From Flavobacterium psychrophilum (lineage in GTDB: Bacteria; Bacteroidota; Bacteroidia; Flavobacteriales; Flavobacteriaceae), in the NCBI GenBank assembly GCA_945879625.1, contig CAMCVA010000004.1, forward strand, positions 1 to 64,000: a stretch of 64,000 nucleotides of DNA, given 5' to 3'. A program made the translations under genes and the position numbers. Of this stretch, positions 26,197 to 35,691 are shown piece by piece (the stretch's first letter is position 1; the number at the start of each line of letters is the position of its first letter). Under the pieces are notes generated by a model. It did no database searches. It worked only from the letters and a program-made list of their open reading frames with translations, and was not told the origin of the DNA.

Positions 26197-26210
26197 ATTA
26201 TTCCTGAAAA

Positions 26211-26218
26211 TAACTTTG
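26211..26218 (+). promoter_or_regulatory. -7 promoter box of the NifU-like gene
   Basis: TAACTTTG matches TAnnTTTG, 25 bases before the ATG at 26244. No clear TTG lies at the expected -33 distance. Confidence 0.4.
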
Positions 26219-26243
26219 TTAATTTCGCAAAAAATACATCAAA

Positions 26244-27143
26244 ATGCTTCATTTAAAAGTAGTTCCTACCCAAAACCCTGCAATCATAAAGTTTGAATTT
26301 CCCGATTTTATCTCGCAGAATCAAAATTTCGAATTCAAAAACATAGATGAAGCAGGCCACTCCCCGCTCGCCAAAAAATTATTTTATTTGCCCTTTGTAA
26401 AAACCGTATATATTTCCGGAAATTTTATCGCTTTGGAACGCTACAGCATTGTAGAATGGGCCGATGTGCAAGACGAAGTAGCCGCGCAAATAGAAGCCTT
26501 TATCAACCAAGGCGGCGTGATCTTGGATGCCGAAGCATTTGCAACCAAAAAATCAGCGGTAACGGTCTATGGCGAAACCACGCCCAACCCAGCTACCTTG
26601 AAATTTGTAGTGAATAAATTAATCACCAAAACCGCCCTCGAATTCAAAAACATCGACGAAACAAAGGCCTCACCTTTGGCCAAAGAATTGTTTACTTTTC
26701 CATACGTGAAAGAGCTTTTTATCGACGAAAATTACATTTCGGTATCCAAATACGACAGCTACGACTGGAATGAAATTAGCGTAGAATTGCGCACCTTCAT
26801 TAAACAATACATCGAAAATGGCGGACCCATTGTAGACGAGTCACAACTCGAATTGGAACCTAAAGTAGAGAAACAAAAAATTGAGCACTTTGACCAATTG
26901 GACGTCACCTCGCAACAAATCATCAACATTTTAGAAGAATACGTAAAACCAGCGGTTGCTGCCGATGGCGGTAATATATTGTTTGATTCGTATGACGAAT
27001 CCGAAAAACGCGTCAAAGTAATTTTGCAAGGTGCTTGCAGCGGTTGCCCCTCCTCGACTTTCACCTTGAAAAACGGAATTGAAAACATGCTCAAAGACAT
27101 GCTCAAAGACGAAAACATAAAAGTTGAAGCCATCAACGCCTAA
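26244..27143 (+). CDS. NifU-family iron-sulfur carrier with doubled N-terminal domain
   Basis: This 299-residue Fe-S cluster carrier is Nfu-like. Two tandem Nfu_N domains (about 1-98 and 106-198) share the same pattern, TPNPATLKF...FKNIDE...SPLAKELF..P.VK..FI..N.I. The C-terminal NifU domain (~220-299) carries the cluster ligands Cys 265 and Cys 268 in GACSGCPSS. The doubled N-domain is regular enough to be an ancestral duplication. It is the first gene of a + strand run, 38 bases before the YyaL-like gene. Confidence 0.93.
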   Translation: MLHLKVVPTQNPAIIKFEFPDFISQNQNFEFKNIDEAGHSPLAKKLFYLPFVKTVYISGNFIALERYSIVEWADVQDEVAAQIEAFINQGGVILDAEAFATKKSAVTVYGETTPNPATLKFVVNKLITKTALEFKNIDETKASPLAKELFTFPYVKELFIDENYISVSKYDSYDWNEISVELRTFIKQYIENGGPIVDESQLELEPKVEKQKIEHFDQLDVTSQQIINILEEYVKPAVAADGGNILFDSYDESEKRVKVILQGACSGCPSSTFTLKNGIENMLKDMLKDENIKVEAINA

Positions 27144-27181
27144 GAAATTCGCCCATTTCCAAATTTAATTCCAGCCCAGTC

Positions 27182-29191
27182 ATGAACCAATTGGCACAAG
27201 AAACAAGCCCCTATTTGTTACAACATGCCAACAATCCGGTGCATTGGAAGGCCTGGAATCCCGAAACGATTGCTGAAGCCCAAGTGAGCCAAAAATTGCT
27301 GATCATTAGCATTGGCTATTCGGCTTGCCACTGGTGTCACGTCATGGAGCACGAGAGTTTTGAGGATGAAGAAGTGGCCCAATTGATGAACGACCATTTT
27401 ACAAGCATTAAAATTGACCGCGAAGAACGCCCCGATTTGGATGCCATCTACATGAAAGCCCTGCAAATAATGACCGGGCAAGGCGGATGGCCTTTAAACA
27501 TTATTGCACTTCCCGATGGTAGACCAGTTTGGGGCGGCACCTATTTTCGAAAAGCCGATTGGATGGCATCGTTGCAACAACTGCAAGACATTTATACCAC
27601 ACAGCCCGACAAAATGCACGACTATGCCCAACGCTTGCAAACCGGGATTGTACAACTGAACGAACTTGCAATTTCAACGCCTCTTGAACAATCGGTAGAA
27701 AGCCTTTTTCCGTTGGTTGAAAAATGGAAAAAAAGTTTCGACCACGACTATGGCGGCATGGCCCGTTCGCCCAAGTTCATGATGCCCAACAATTATGCTT
27801 TTCTGTTGCGGATTGCCCAACTTACTCAAGACCAAGCACTCGCAGATTTTGTGCAACTCACCCTCACCAAAATGGCCTATGGCGGATTGTTTGACACCCT
27901 GCGCGGTGGATTTTCACGCTACAGTGTAGACGAGCGCTGGCACATTCCACACTTTGAAAAAATGGCCTACGATAACGGGCAACTACTACAATTGTATGCC
28001 CAAGCCTATTCGCTACAAAAAGATCCGTTGTACTTGGAGGTGATTCAAAAAACAATAGGATTTATTATTGCTGAATGGACCTCGGCCGAAGGCGGTTTTT
28101 ACAGCGCTTGGGATGCCGATAGCCAAAATGCTTTGCATGAAATGGAAGAAGGTGCCTATTATGTGTGGACCAAAATTCAAATAGAAAAACTCGTTGGTGC
28201 CGATTTTAATCTATTTAGCCAAGTATTCAACCTCAACGAATTCGGGCATTGGGAACACGAGAATTACGTGCTTATTCAAACAAATTCCTTAGAAAATATT
28301 GCCACTGCAAACGGACTCACTGTATCGCAACTGCAGACCAAAAAAGCAGGCTGGGAAAATACACTATACCAAGATCGCTTGCAACGCAGCAAACCCGGGC
28401 TGGACGACAAATGTTTGTGCTCTTGGAATGGCTTGCTTCTGAGCGGAATTTTAGCGAGTTATCGAGCCACGGGAGACGAAAGTTATTTGAAATTGGCTCT
28501 GCAAAATGCCCGGTTTATCGAACAACGATTGTGGCAAAGTGAAGGCAATTTATGCCACACCTACAAAAATGGGAAAGCCAGCATCAACGGATTTTTGGAA
28601 GATTATGCGTTTGTTATTGCAGCCTTTCTGGATTTATACGAAACTACCTTTGACGAAAAATGGCTGCGACACAGCAAGCAATTGACCGACTACTGCTTGG
28701 ACTATTTTTATGAAGAAAGCCGTGGATTATTTTCGTTTACCTCGCGCTTGGACCCCAAATTGGTGAGTGCTCATTTTGAGATTGAAGACAATGTGATTCC
28801 GGCATCCAATTCGGTCATGGCTAAAAATTTATGGCGTTTGAGTACTTTTTTTACTCACACACATTACCGTACTATCGCCACACAGATGATTGATTTGGTT
28901 ACCGCAAACGCCGATTACCCTTCGGCTTATTCCAATTGGCTTGACGCCTTTTTAAACTTGCTCCCCAACCAAGTTGAAGTGGCCATTTGTGGCCCAAATG
29001 CGCTTGAATTTGCTCAAAAATTACACCCTCTATATTTGCCCAATGTATGCCTAGCTGCTACCGAAGTACCGTCAAACTTACCCTTTTTGAAGGACCGATT
29101 TCAGGCGGAGCAAACACAGTTTTACCTCTGCCAAAACAAGCAGTGTGAGTTGCCTTATACGGATTTTGAGGCCTTTGTAAAAAGACTGTAA
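27182..29191 (+). CDS. YyaL/SPATA20-like thioredoxin-domain protein (DUF255)
   Basis: This 669-residue cytosolic protein has an N-terminal thioredoxin-like DUF255 domain (1-~165) with the CxxC pair Cys 49/Cys 52 in YSACHWCHVM, then a long alpha/alpha toroid similar to GlcNAc epimerase or glycoside hydrolase folds (~180-660). The family opening ETSPYLLQHANNPVHWKAW is intact. The function is not established; a redox or sugar-related role is usually proposed. Length is typical. Confidence 0.92.
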   Translation: MNQLAQETSPYLLQHANNPVHWKAWNPETIAEAQVSQKLLIISIGYSACHWCHVMEHESFEDEEVAQLMNDHFTSIKIDREERPDLDAIYMKALQIMTGQGGWPLNIIALPDGRPVWGGTYFRKADWMASLQQLQDIYTTQPDKMHDYAQRLQTGIVQLNELAISTPLEQSVESLFPLVEKWKKSFDHDYGGMARSPKFMMPNNYAFLLRIAQLTQDQALADFVQLTLTKMAYGGLFDTLRGGFSRYSVDERWHIPHFEKMAYDNGQLLQLYAQAYSLQKDPLYLEVIQKTIGFIIAEWTSAEGGFYSAWDADSQNALHEMEEGAYYVWTKIQIEKLVGADFNLFSQVFNLNEFGHWEHENYVLIQTNSLENIATANGLTVSQLQTKKAGWENTLYQDRLQRSKPGLDDKCLCSWNGLLLSGILASYRATGDESYLKLALQNARFIEQRLWQSEGNLCHTYKNGKASINGFLEDYAFVIAAFLDLYETTFDEKWLRHSKQLTDYCLDYFYEESRGLFSFTSRLDPKLVSAHFEIEDNVIPASNSVMAKNLWRLSTFFTHTHYRTIATQMIDLVTANADYPSAYSNWLDAFLNLLPNQVEVAICGPNALEFAQKLHPLYLPNVCLAATEVPSNLPFLKDRFQAEQTQFYLCQNKQCELPYTDFEAFVKRL

Positions 29192-29219
29192 GAAGCCTAG
29201 CTCTGTTGGGTTTATTTAG

Positions 29220-29227
29220 TAATTTTG
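29220..29227 (+). promoter_or_regulatory. -7 promoter box of the MscS-like gene
   Basis: TAATTTTG matches TAnnTTTG, 28 bases before the ATG at 29256. A TTG lies 11 bases upstream, too close for a canonical -33 element. Confidence 0.35.
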
Positions 29228-29255
29228 GCACACAACATTTTATTCCATCTGCCTT

Positions 29256-30092
29256 ATGAAAGACACCATCAATATCACATCTTTACACGATTACTTGTTG
29301 TCATTATTGAATTTATTACTGGATTATTCACCCAAATTGATTGCGGCCTTGTTGCTCTTTTTTGTGGGAGGTTATGCCATTCGATTTATCAACAAGGTAT
29401 CGCGAAAATTATTACTCAAACGGGAGGTTGAACCCACGCTGGTGGAATTTTTATGCAATGTAATTTTCTGGGGTCTGCGAATAGTTTTAATTATTGCGGT
29501 AATCTCCAAATTAGGCATTGAATCGTCTTCGTTTGTAGCCATTTTGGGCGCCGCCGGATTGGCTGTTGGTCTTTCATTACAAGGTTCGCTCTCCAATTTT
29601 GCCGGAGGAATTTTGATTATATTGTTTAAACCTTTCAAATTGGGCGATACCATCTTGGCCCAAGGCGTGGAAGGCACCGTGGTTGACATTCAAATTTTTG
29701 TCACGCAACTGCAAACGGATAACAACCAACTCATTTTTATTCCCAATGGCTCCTTGTCCAACAACACCATCATCAATTTTTCGCGAAAAACTACCCGCCG
29801 AACCGACCTGTTCATGACGTTGTCATATGATACGTCTATTCCGCAAGCCAAAGCACTTATTTTGGAAGTTGTGAGCCAAAATCCAGCGGTATTACTAGAT
29901 CCAAAACCAATTGTAATAATCAAAGAGCTCTCCGAAACCGGAATTAAAATTGCCATTCGGGCTTGGGTAAAAACAGCCGATTATGCAGCTGCGACCGATC
30001 AAATTCTAGAGGCTTGTTTGCTAACATTTGCCCAACATAACATCAAAACTCAGCCGTTTACACGCACTGAAAACATACAAACTACTTCCTAA
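29256..30092 (+). CDS. Small-conductance mechanosensitive channel (MscS family)
   Basis: This 278-residue inner-membrane channel has three transmembrane helices (about 21-45, 65-85 and 88-113). The pore helix TM3 has the Gly/Ala-rich GAAGLAVGLSLQGSLSNFAGG pattern, followed by the beta domain (VEGTVVDIQIFVTQLQT, IPNGSLSNNTIINFS) and an alpha/beta C-terminal domain. It releases solutes under hypo-osmotic shock. Length equals E. coli MscS. The start at 29256 is preferred over an upstream out-of-frame ATG at 29225 because it gives the full family N-terminus. Confidence 0.95.
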   Translation: MKDTINITSLHDYLLSLLNLLLDYSPKLIAALLLFFVGGYAIRFINKVSRKLLLKREVEPTLVEFLCNVIFWGLRIVLIIAVISKLGIESSSFVAILGAAGLAVGLSLQGSLSNFAGGILIILFKPFKLGDTILAQGVEGTVVDIQIFVTQLQTDNNQLIFIPNGSLSNNTIINFSRKTTRRTDLFMTLSYDTSIPQAKALILEVVSQNPAVLLDPKPIVIIKELSETGIKIAIRAWVKTADYAAATDQILEACLLTFAQHNIKTQPFTRTENIQTTS

Positions 30093-30093
30093 A

Positions 30094-30786
30094 ATGAAAA
30101 AAATAAGTGTTTTTTTTAGTTGTATGATAGCCGCAAGTATGTTCGCGCAATTCAACGGCTTTAATATGAAATACGAAGTGCTTGATCCGAGTACCGCAGG
30201 CAAAATATTTCATAACCCCATAAAATCAGCCAATAAGCCCGCCGGACAACCCTATATAAACACAGCGTTTCAATGGGCAAAAATTGAGCGCGTCAAACAA
30301 AAAGCGTTGATGCGTTTTAATGTATATGCCGACGAATTTGAATTCATTAGCCCCAAAGGCGATACTTTGATCTTGGATAAATTGTCTGATTTTAGCCCCA
30401 TCGAATTTCCAGATGCTGGCAGCAAATATGTATTGACCACCTATACCACGCGCAACGGAAAAAATCATACCGGTTATTTAAAGGAAGAACATACGGAAGG
30501 CGTCTTTACTCTGTACACCCAAGACAATATTATTTTTTACGAAGGAAAAGAGGCCAAAACTACCTTAGAATCTGCACGTCCGGCAAAGTATGCCAAAGGC
30601 GAAGCACGTTATTTTCTAAAAAAAGAAAAAGCTGGGATATTTGAATTTCCAACTTCAAAAAAACAACTTCTGGATTTATTTCCAAGCCAAAAAGAAGCCA
30701 TTGATTTGTATTTCAAAAAAGCAGCTGTCAATTTGAAAGACCAAGCAGATCGGATAAAATTGGTGGTTTTCCTGAACAGTTTATAG
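30094..30786 (+). CDS. Secreted protein of unknown function
   Basis: This 230-residue protein starts at the ATG at 30094, one base after the MscS-like stop. It has a signal peptide (MKKISVFFSCMIAASMFAQ) and a mature part without Cys pairs or membrane segments. It begins with a strand-rich domain (~25-150) containing FEFISPKGDTLILDKLSDFSPIE and ends in a Lys-rich helical region (FPSQKEAIDLYFKKA). I do not recognise a named family. Its stop overlaps the stop of tsaB on the other strand by 6 bases. Confidence 0.75.
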   Translation: MKKISVFFSCMIAASMFAQFNGFNMKYEVLDPSTAGKIFHNPIKSANKPAGQPYINTAFQWAKIERVKQKALMRFNVYADEFEFISPKGDTLILDKLSDFSPIEFPDAGSKYVLTTYTTRNGKNHTGYLKEEHTEGVFTLYTQDNIIFYEGKEAKTTLESARPAKYAKGEARYFLKKEKAGIFEFPTSKKQLLDLFPSQKEAIDLYFKKAAVNLKDQADRIKLVVFLNSL

Positions 30787-31461
30787 CTGTTTTTTGGGTG
30801 TAGTGCCCACAAAATCCTTCAAGTAAAATGGCTCATAATAAGCCACATCTTCAAAATCTTTTTCAAGAAATTTGGCATAGCCCATCGCCACCATGTTCTT
30901 GGCAGAAGGATAAATTACGGATGGCAGGAAATGGAAATTGGGTTGTTGCAAAACCGACTGCACTTTGGCCTGGCAATCGCCCACAAAATAAAGTTGCTCT
31001 TGAAATGTAGTATAGGATTGCTCATCAAGAATTTCAGCTTGCACCTTGCGAATACATTGGCCTTGCGCAGTATACATCGCGCTGTATACTTCCATTCTTC
31101 GGGCATCCAACATCGGAACGAGTAGTGCCTCTTTGTTTTCTACTTGCACTTGCGCTGCTAAAATAGCTAAGGTATCGAGCGCAATTAAGGGAATATCTAA
31201 GGCAAAGCAAAGTCCTTTGGCTGCCGAATTACCAATACGCAAACCGGTATAGGAACCTGGACCTTTACTCGCCGCAATGGCATCGAGTTGAGTAAACGAA
31301 AGCTGTGCATGTTGCATCACTTCCTGGATAAACACATGTAATTTTTCGGCGTGGCTGTAGCCGTCAAGTGCAATTTCTTGAACACAAATGAGTTGATCTC
31401 CTTGCGAAAGCGCTACTGAACATCGCTTGGTTGCGGTTTCGATATGGAGAATGTATGCCAT
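30781..31461 (-). CDS. tsaB: tRNA threonylcarbamoyladenosine biosynthesis protein TsaB
   Basis: TsaB is the partner that stabilises TsaD in making t6A37 on ANN-decoding tRNAs. The 226-residue ASKHA-fold protein starts MAYILHIETATKRCSVAL and has the KGPGSYTGLRIG block (~73-84) typical of TsaB. Its ATG overlaps the adaptor stop in TAATG, so it is translationally coupled to the efflux genes although functionally unrelated. Confidence 0.95.
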   Translation of the reverse strand: MAYILHIETATKRCSVALSQGDQLICVQEIALDGYSHAEKLHVFIQEVMQHAQLSFTQLDAIAASKGPGSYTGLRIGNSAAKGLCFALDIPLIALDTLAILAAQVQVENKEALLVPMLDARRMEVYSAMYTAQGQCIRKVQAEILDEQSYTTFQEQLYFVGDCQAKVQSVLQQPNFHFLPSVIYPSAKNMVAMGYAKFLEKDFEDVAYYEPFYLKDFVGTTPKKQL

Positions 31462-32753
31462 TATTTTTTGTCGGCAGGAGTTTTAGCTACCGAGATTTTA
31501 TCGCCCGAATTCAAATCTTTGGATACCGTGGTATATGGCCCTACAATGATTTCATCGCCTTTGGCCAATCCTTGAATTACTTCGATATTGGTGTCGTCTT
31601 GTATGCCTGTTTTGATTACTTTGATCACGGCTTTTGCTCCTTTTTTTACAAACACACATTCCATTTTTTTATCGCTTTTCGATTTGATGGTTTGGTCAGC
31701 CGATTCGTCTTCTACAACAATTTTTTTAACGGGCGTGGTATCGGTTTTAATTACTACCGCGCTAATGGGCACACCAATTACTTTTTCTTTGCGCTTGGTT
31801 ATGATGTCAACAGTAGCAGTCATTCCGGGGCGAAATGGCGAATAACTTGCCGGTTTTCCCGCTACCAAATCAAGGTAAGACTCTTTGAGAATGCGCACTT
31901 TTACTTTAAAATTGGTTACCTGATCGGCTGTCAAGGTGGTGCTGGCCGAATTGGATATACTGGTTACAAGGCCTTTAAATTGTTTTTTCATATAGGCATC
32001 TACCTCCACTTTGGCTGAATCGCCTACATTAATTTTTACAATGTCGTTTTCGTTTACATCGACTTCAACTTCCATATTGTTTAGGTTGGCCACACGCAAC
32101 AACTCGGTTCCGGCCATTTGCTGAGTTCCTAATACGCGCTCACCCAACTCTACATTCAACATCGAAATGGTTCCATCAGCTGGTGCATAAATAGTAGTTC
32201 GTCCCAAATTGTCTTTGGCTTCGCTTACAGTAGCCGAGGCGCTTCGCACGTTGTAATAGGCCGATTGTTTATTGGCTTTGGCCGATTCGTAGGCCGACAC
32301 GGCTTTGTCCCATTCTGACTTCGAGATAATTCCTTTGTCAAACAAGGTTTTGTTTCGGTCGTAACTGGCTTTGGCTTCGTTAAAGGAAGCATCAGCTTGG
32401 CTTAGTCCTGCCTTTGTTTGCGACAGACCAGCCACCGTTCGGTTGTAGCCAGAAGTATATAAATCGGGATTAATTTTTACCAACAAATCTCCTTTTTTTA
32501 CCACCTGACCTTCTTTGATGGGCAGCGCGATAATTTCACCCGAAACTTCAGACGATATTTTCACTTCAATTTCCGGTTGAATTTTACCAGTTGCCGATAC
32601 GGTTTCTATAATGGTAATTTCATTGGCTTTGGCCACCTCCACTTCGGTTATGATTTCTTTGGAGCCCAACAGTCCCATTTTGGACAGGGAAACAAGCGCT
32701 ACGATTACAACAACTGCAACACCAACAAGGATATAGGTCGTTTTTTTGGTCAT
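31461..32753 (-). CDS. Efflux periplasmic adaptor (HlyD/MacA-like membrane fusion protein)
   Basis: This 430-residue adaptor has an N-terminal membrane anchor (~5-27). It has a biotinyl-lipoyl half-motif (PIKEGQVVKKGDLLVKINPD, ~76-95) and a long coiled-coil hairpin (~100-190). A second lipoyl half, beta-barrel and membrane-proximal domains complete the MacA layout, and a ~30-residue Lys/Asp/Ser-rich insertion (SADQTIKSKSDKK region) sits in the last domain. It bridges an inner-membrane transporter and TolC, but no transporter gene lies beside it. It starts 3 bases after tolC. Confidence 0.93.
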   Translation of the reverse strand: MTKKTTYILVGVAVVVIVALVSLSKMGLLGSKEIITEVEVAKANEITIIETVSATGKIQPEIEVKISSEVSGEIIALPIKEGQVVKKGDLLVKINPDLYTSGYNRTVAGLSQTKAGLSQADASFNEAKASYDRNKTLFDKGIISKSEWDKAVSAYESAKANKQSAYYNVRSASATVSEAKDNLGRTTIYAPADGTISMLNVELGERVLGTQQMAGTELLRVANLNNMEVEVDVNENDIVKINVGDSAKVEVDAYMKKQFKGLVTSISNSASTTLTADQVTNFKVKVRILKESYLDLVAGKPASYSPFRPGMTATVDIITKRKEKVIGVPISAVVIKTDTTPVKKIVVEDESADQTIKSKSDKKMECVFVKKGAKAVIKVIKTGIQDDTNIEVIQGLAKGDEIIVGPYTTVSKDLNSGDKISVAKTPADKK

Positions 32754-32756
32754 GAT

Positions 32757-34130
32757 TTATGGGTTTGTAATGATTGGAATACCAAAATAATATTCGACAA
32801 TCTTGGTTCTAAAAATGTAATCGAATTTGGTACGCACCACTTCTGATTGCGCATTGACAAATAAAGTTTGGGCTTGATTGTATTCAAAGGTGTTCATCAG
32901 GCCAACATCAAAACGTTCTTTGGCATAGGCAAAAGCACTGCGGCGTGCATCCAAAGCAGAAAGCGCAGATTCATAGGAGTTGTACGCGCCTTTTGCATCA
33001 GTATAGGCGGTATATATAGAGCGCTCCAAATCTAGTTCACTTTGAGAATAGGCTATTTTTGTACGTTCGAAAGCAATTTTGGATCGCATTACGTTATTCT
33101 TCACCGCAAATCCACTAAAGATGGGCACATTGAGTTGAATGCCAAATTGGTGTCCTTTGTTGTTGCTAAATTGATCCATAAAAGACAAAGGACCGCGTGT
33201 ACCGATCAAGTTTCCCGTGTTGTCAAACAATGGAATGTCGGCATACGAAATTCTGGAATTAAATCCGTAAAACCCTTGAATAGTAGGCTGATAAGCTCCT
33301 TTTGAAATAGACACTTCTTTTTCGGCAACCGCCATATTGGTTTTGGAAATTTTTAATTCAATGCGATTTTCTTTGGCTTTGGCAATTATTGCTTCGGGAG
33401 TCTGAAACATGACTTCACTTTGCTTGGCCTCGAAATCCCCTTCGGCAATATCAAACGACTGAAAGTTGTCGAGTTGTAACAATTGGGCCAAACTCAATTT
33501 GGAGATAAGCAAGGTGTTTTCGGCAACAACTACCTTTTGCATATCGGCGGCAACGGTTGCTTTGCTGTCTAGCACATCGCCTCTTGGCAATGCTCCGGCA
33601 TCGACGAATTGTTGGGTGCGCAGGAGTTGTTTTTCGCTTATCGCCAACTGATCCCGTTGCACGTTTAGATTCTCTTTGTTGAATACTATTTGTAAAAAAG
33701 CATTGGCCACGTTCAAGCCAATGTCGTCTTTCATTTTCTCTAATTGGTACTGACTGGCCAACAGCGACAACTTTGCCTTGCGGAATCGCTGCTGATTTTG
33801 AAGCCCTTTGTAGATGTCTATTCCTACATTGGCCCCTAAAGAGGTAAATTGAGTTGTTTGATTTTCTAAGAGGTTGGTCGTGATATTTTGATTTAACCCG
33901 ACATTCCAACTGTGCGAGGTATTGGCACTGGCCGAAGGTAAAAAAGCGCCAAATCCGGCCGATTTTTCTACTTGTGCCGATTGCACATCGAGCTCCGATT
34001 GCTTTACACTAATGTTGTGTGACCAAGCGTAATTTACACAGGCCTCTAAGGTCCATTTTTGTTCTTGAGCCGAAACAATTGTAGTTGCCCAGACTAGCAA
34101 ACACAGCAATAAAAACCGTTTTTTTACCAT
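32757..34130 (-). CDS. TolC-family outer membrane efflux channel
   Basis: This 457-residue protein has a signal peptide (ending VSAQEQ) and two outer-membrane efflux repeats rich in long helices. It contains the usual LEACVNYAWSHNISVKQSELD opening and Ser/Asn-rich strand segments for the barrel. It is the first gene of the tolC-adaptor-tsaB operon. The pump that it serves must be encoded elsewhere, or this pair is shared by several pumps. Confidence 0.93.
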   Translation of the reverse strand: MVKKRFLLLCLLVWATTIVSAQEQKWTLEACVNYAWSHNISVKQSELDVQSAQVEKSAGFGAFLPSASANTSHSWNVGLNQNITTNLLENQTTQFTSLGANVGIDIYKGLQNQQRFRKAKLSLLASQYQLEKMKDDIGLNVANAFLQIVFNKENLNVQRDQLAISEKQLLRTQQFVDAGALPRGDVLDSKATVAADMQKVVVAENTLLISKLSLAQLLQLDNFQSFDIAEGDFEAKQSEVMFQTPEAIIAKAKENRIELKISKTNMAVAEKEVSISKGAYQPTIQGFYGFNSRISYADIPLFDNTGNLIGTRGPLSFMDQFSNNKGHQFGIQLNVPIFSGFAVKNNVMRSKIAFERTKIAYSQSELDLERSIYTAYTDAKGAYNSYESALSALDARRSAFAYAKERFDVGLMNTFEYNQAQTLFVNAQSEVVRTKFDYIFRTKIVEYYFGIPIITNP

Positions 34131-34156
34131 ACCCTTTACTTCTTTTTAAAGTGCTG

Positions 34157-34164
34157 CAAAGGTA
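34157..34164 (-). promoter_or_regulatory. -7 promoter box of the tolC operon
   Basis: TACCTTTG on the minus strand matches TAnnTTTG, 26 bases before the tolC ATG. No clear -33 TTG is seen. Confidence 0.45.
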
Positions 34165-34265
34165 TCATAGTAATTGCATTTTTTTTTTAAATGTTTGTTA
34201 ATTTTTTAGTTGTATTGGCTGAAGTTTTACCACATATTTGGCAGTAGATTATCCCTATTTTAAGT

Positions 34266-34273
34266 TATTTTTG
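34266..34273 (+). promoter_or_regulatory. -7 promoter box of the DUF4403 gene
   Basis: TATTTTTG matches TAnnTTTG, 18 bases before the ATG at 34292. It lies inside the frame extended upstream to 34238, which argues against that longer start. Confidence 0.45.
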
Positions 34274-34291
34274 CGCTCAAAATCCCGTATT

Positions 34292-35689
34292 ATGAAAGCA
34301 CTATTTACAAGCTTATGCGTTGCCTTCTTGGCGTTCACTTTGTCTAACTGTGGATCAGCCTCAAAAATAGAAGCGCTAAAGCCCACCGCCGACAATGCAG
34401 CTCCTTTGTTCTACGACGCGGCTCCTTCCTACATCAACATGCCCATCAGCATCAAACTGCAAGATGTAGAAAACCAAATTAACAAATCGTTGACGGGTTT
34501 AATTTATGACGACAACACCATCACCGATGATAACCTCGAAGTGAAAATATGGAAACAAGCACCCATTCAAATTCAAAATGAAGCCGGCAAAATGAAAACG
34601 GTATTGCCCTTGAAGGCCCAAATTAAATACCGCATAGGGACGTCAAAACTCGGAATCGAATTGTATGATACCCGCGAATTTAATTTTAATGGGGTGATTA
34701 CGTTGGTGAGTGATATTCACATGGCCAATTGGAAACTATCCACCAAAACCGAATTCCGATCGCTCGACTGGAACGAAAGTCCTTCGGTTTCAGTTTTTGG
34801 AAAAGCAGTGCCTATTACCTACTTAATAAACCCTGCAGTAAAATTATTTAAAGCCAAAATCGAAAAAACCATTGACAATGCTATCGCAAATGCAGTTGAT
34901 TTCAAACCCAATGTATTGGCGGCTCTTGAGAAAATTACAACGCCCTTTGAAATGAATAAAACCTACCAAACTTGGCTCAACATTACGCCTCAGGAATTGT
35001 ATGCCACTGATGCCCAACTGCAAAAAGAAAACATTTGTTTTGATTTGGGATTAAAGTGCGTCATGGAAACCCGAATTGGGCAACAACCGCTTTCAAAATT
35101 TGACAAAAACAAAATAGCGCTCAAAACCACAGCCAAAATCCCCAATACGGTTGCGGCCAATGTAGTGGCGGTATCAACTTATGACAACGCCTCGCGCCTG
35201 ATGACCGCCAACTTTAAAGGCCAAGAATTTGGCGACGGGAAAAAGAAAGTAACCGTGCAAAATGTAGCCCTATGGCACAAAGAAGGCAAACTCATTATAG
35301 CCTTAGATTTATTGGGAAGCGTGAACGGAACCATCTATTTGTCGGGTGTGCCGCAATACAATCCGGAAAACAAAGAAATTTTCTTTGCCGAATTGGACTA
35401 CGTAATTGATACCAAAAGTAGACTGATGAAAACAGCCAGTTGGCTTGCGCAAGGGTATATCTTGAAAAAAATGCAAGAAAGTTGTCGCTATTCTATACAA
35501 GGAAACCTCGAAGAAGGCAAACAAAACTTAGTGAAGTACATGAAAAACTTTAGTCCCATGCCGGGTGTTTTTATCAACGGCAACTTGAACGGATTAAACT
35601 TCGAGAAAATTCAACTCACCAATCAGGCTTTATTGGCTTTTGTGAAAATTACGGGCGACGTAAAAGTATCGATAGACGGCATAAAATAA
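34292..35689 (+). CDS. DUF4403 family lipoprotein
   Basis: This protein of ~465 residues starts MKALFTSLCVAFLAFTLSNC, a lipoprotein signal with Cys 20. The body is the DUF4403 fold, related to tubular lipid-binding (BPI/TULIP-like) proteins; that relation is recalled, not seen. It contains SPSVSVFGKAVPITYLINPAV and the repeated FELN-type strands expected of the family. It is cell-envelope located; the function is unknown. It is convergent with the cytochrome oxidase assembly cluster, with a gap of 2 bases. Confidence 0.85.
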   Translation: MKALFTSLCVAFLAFTLSNCGSASKIEALKPTADNAAPLFYDAAPSYINMPISIKLQDVENQINKSLTGLIYDDNTITDDNLEVKIWKQAPIQIQNEAGKMKTVLPLKAQIKYRIGTSKLGIELYDTREFNFNGVITLVSDIHMANWKLSTKTEFRSLDWNESPSVSVFGKAVPITYLINPAVKLFKAKIEKTIDNAIANAVDFKPNVLAALEKITTPFEMNKTYQTWLNITPQELYATDAQLQKENICFDLGLKCVMETRIGQQPLSKFDKNKIALKTTAKIPNTVAANVVAVSTYDNASRLMTANFKGQEFGDGKKKVTVQNVALWHKEGKLIIALDLLGSVNGTIYLSGVPQYNPENKEIFFAELDYVIDTKSRLMKTASWLAQGYILKKMQESCRYSIQGNLEEGKQNLVKYMKNFSPMPGVFINGNLNGLNFEKIQLTNQALLAFVKITGDVKVSIDGIK

Positions 35690-35691
35690 AC

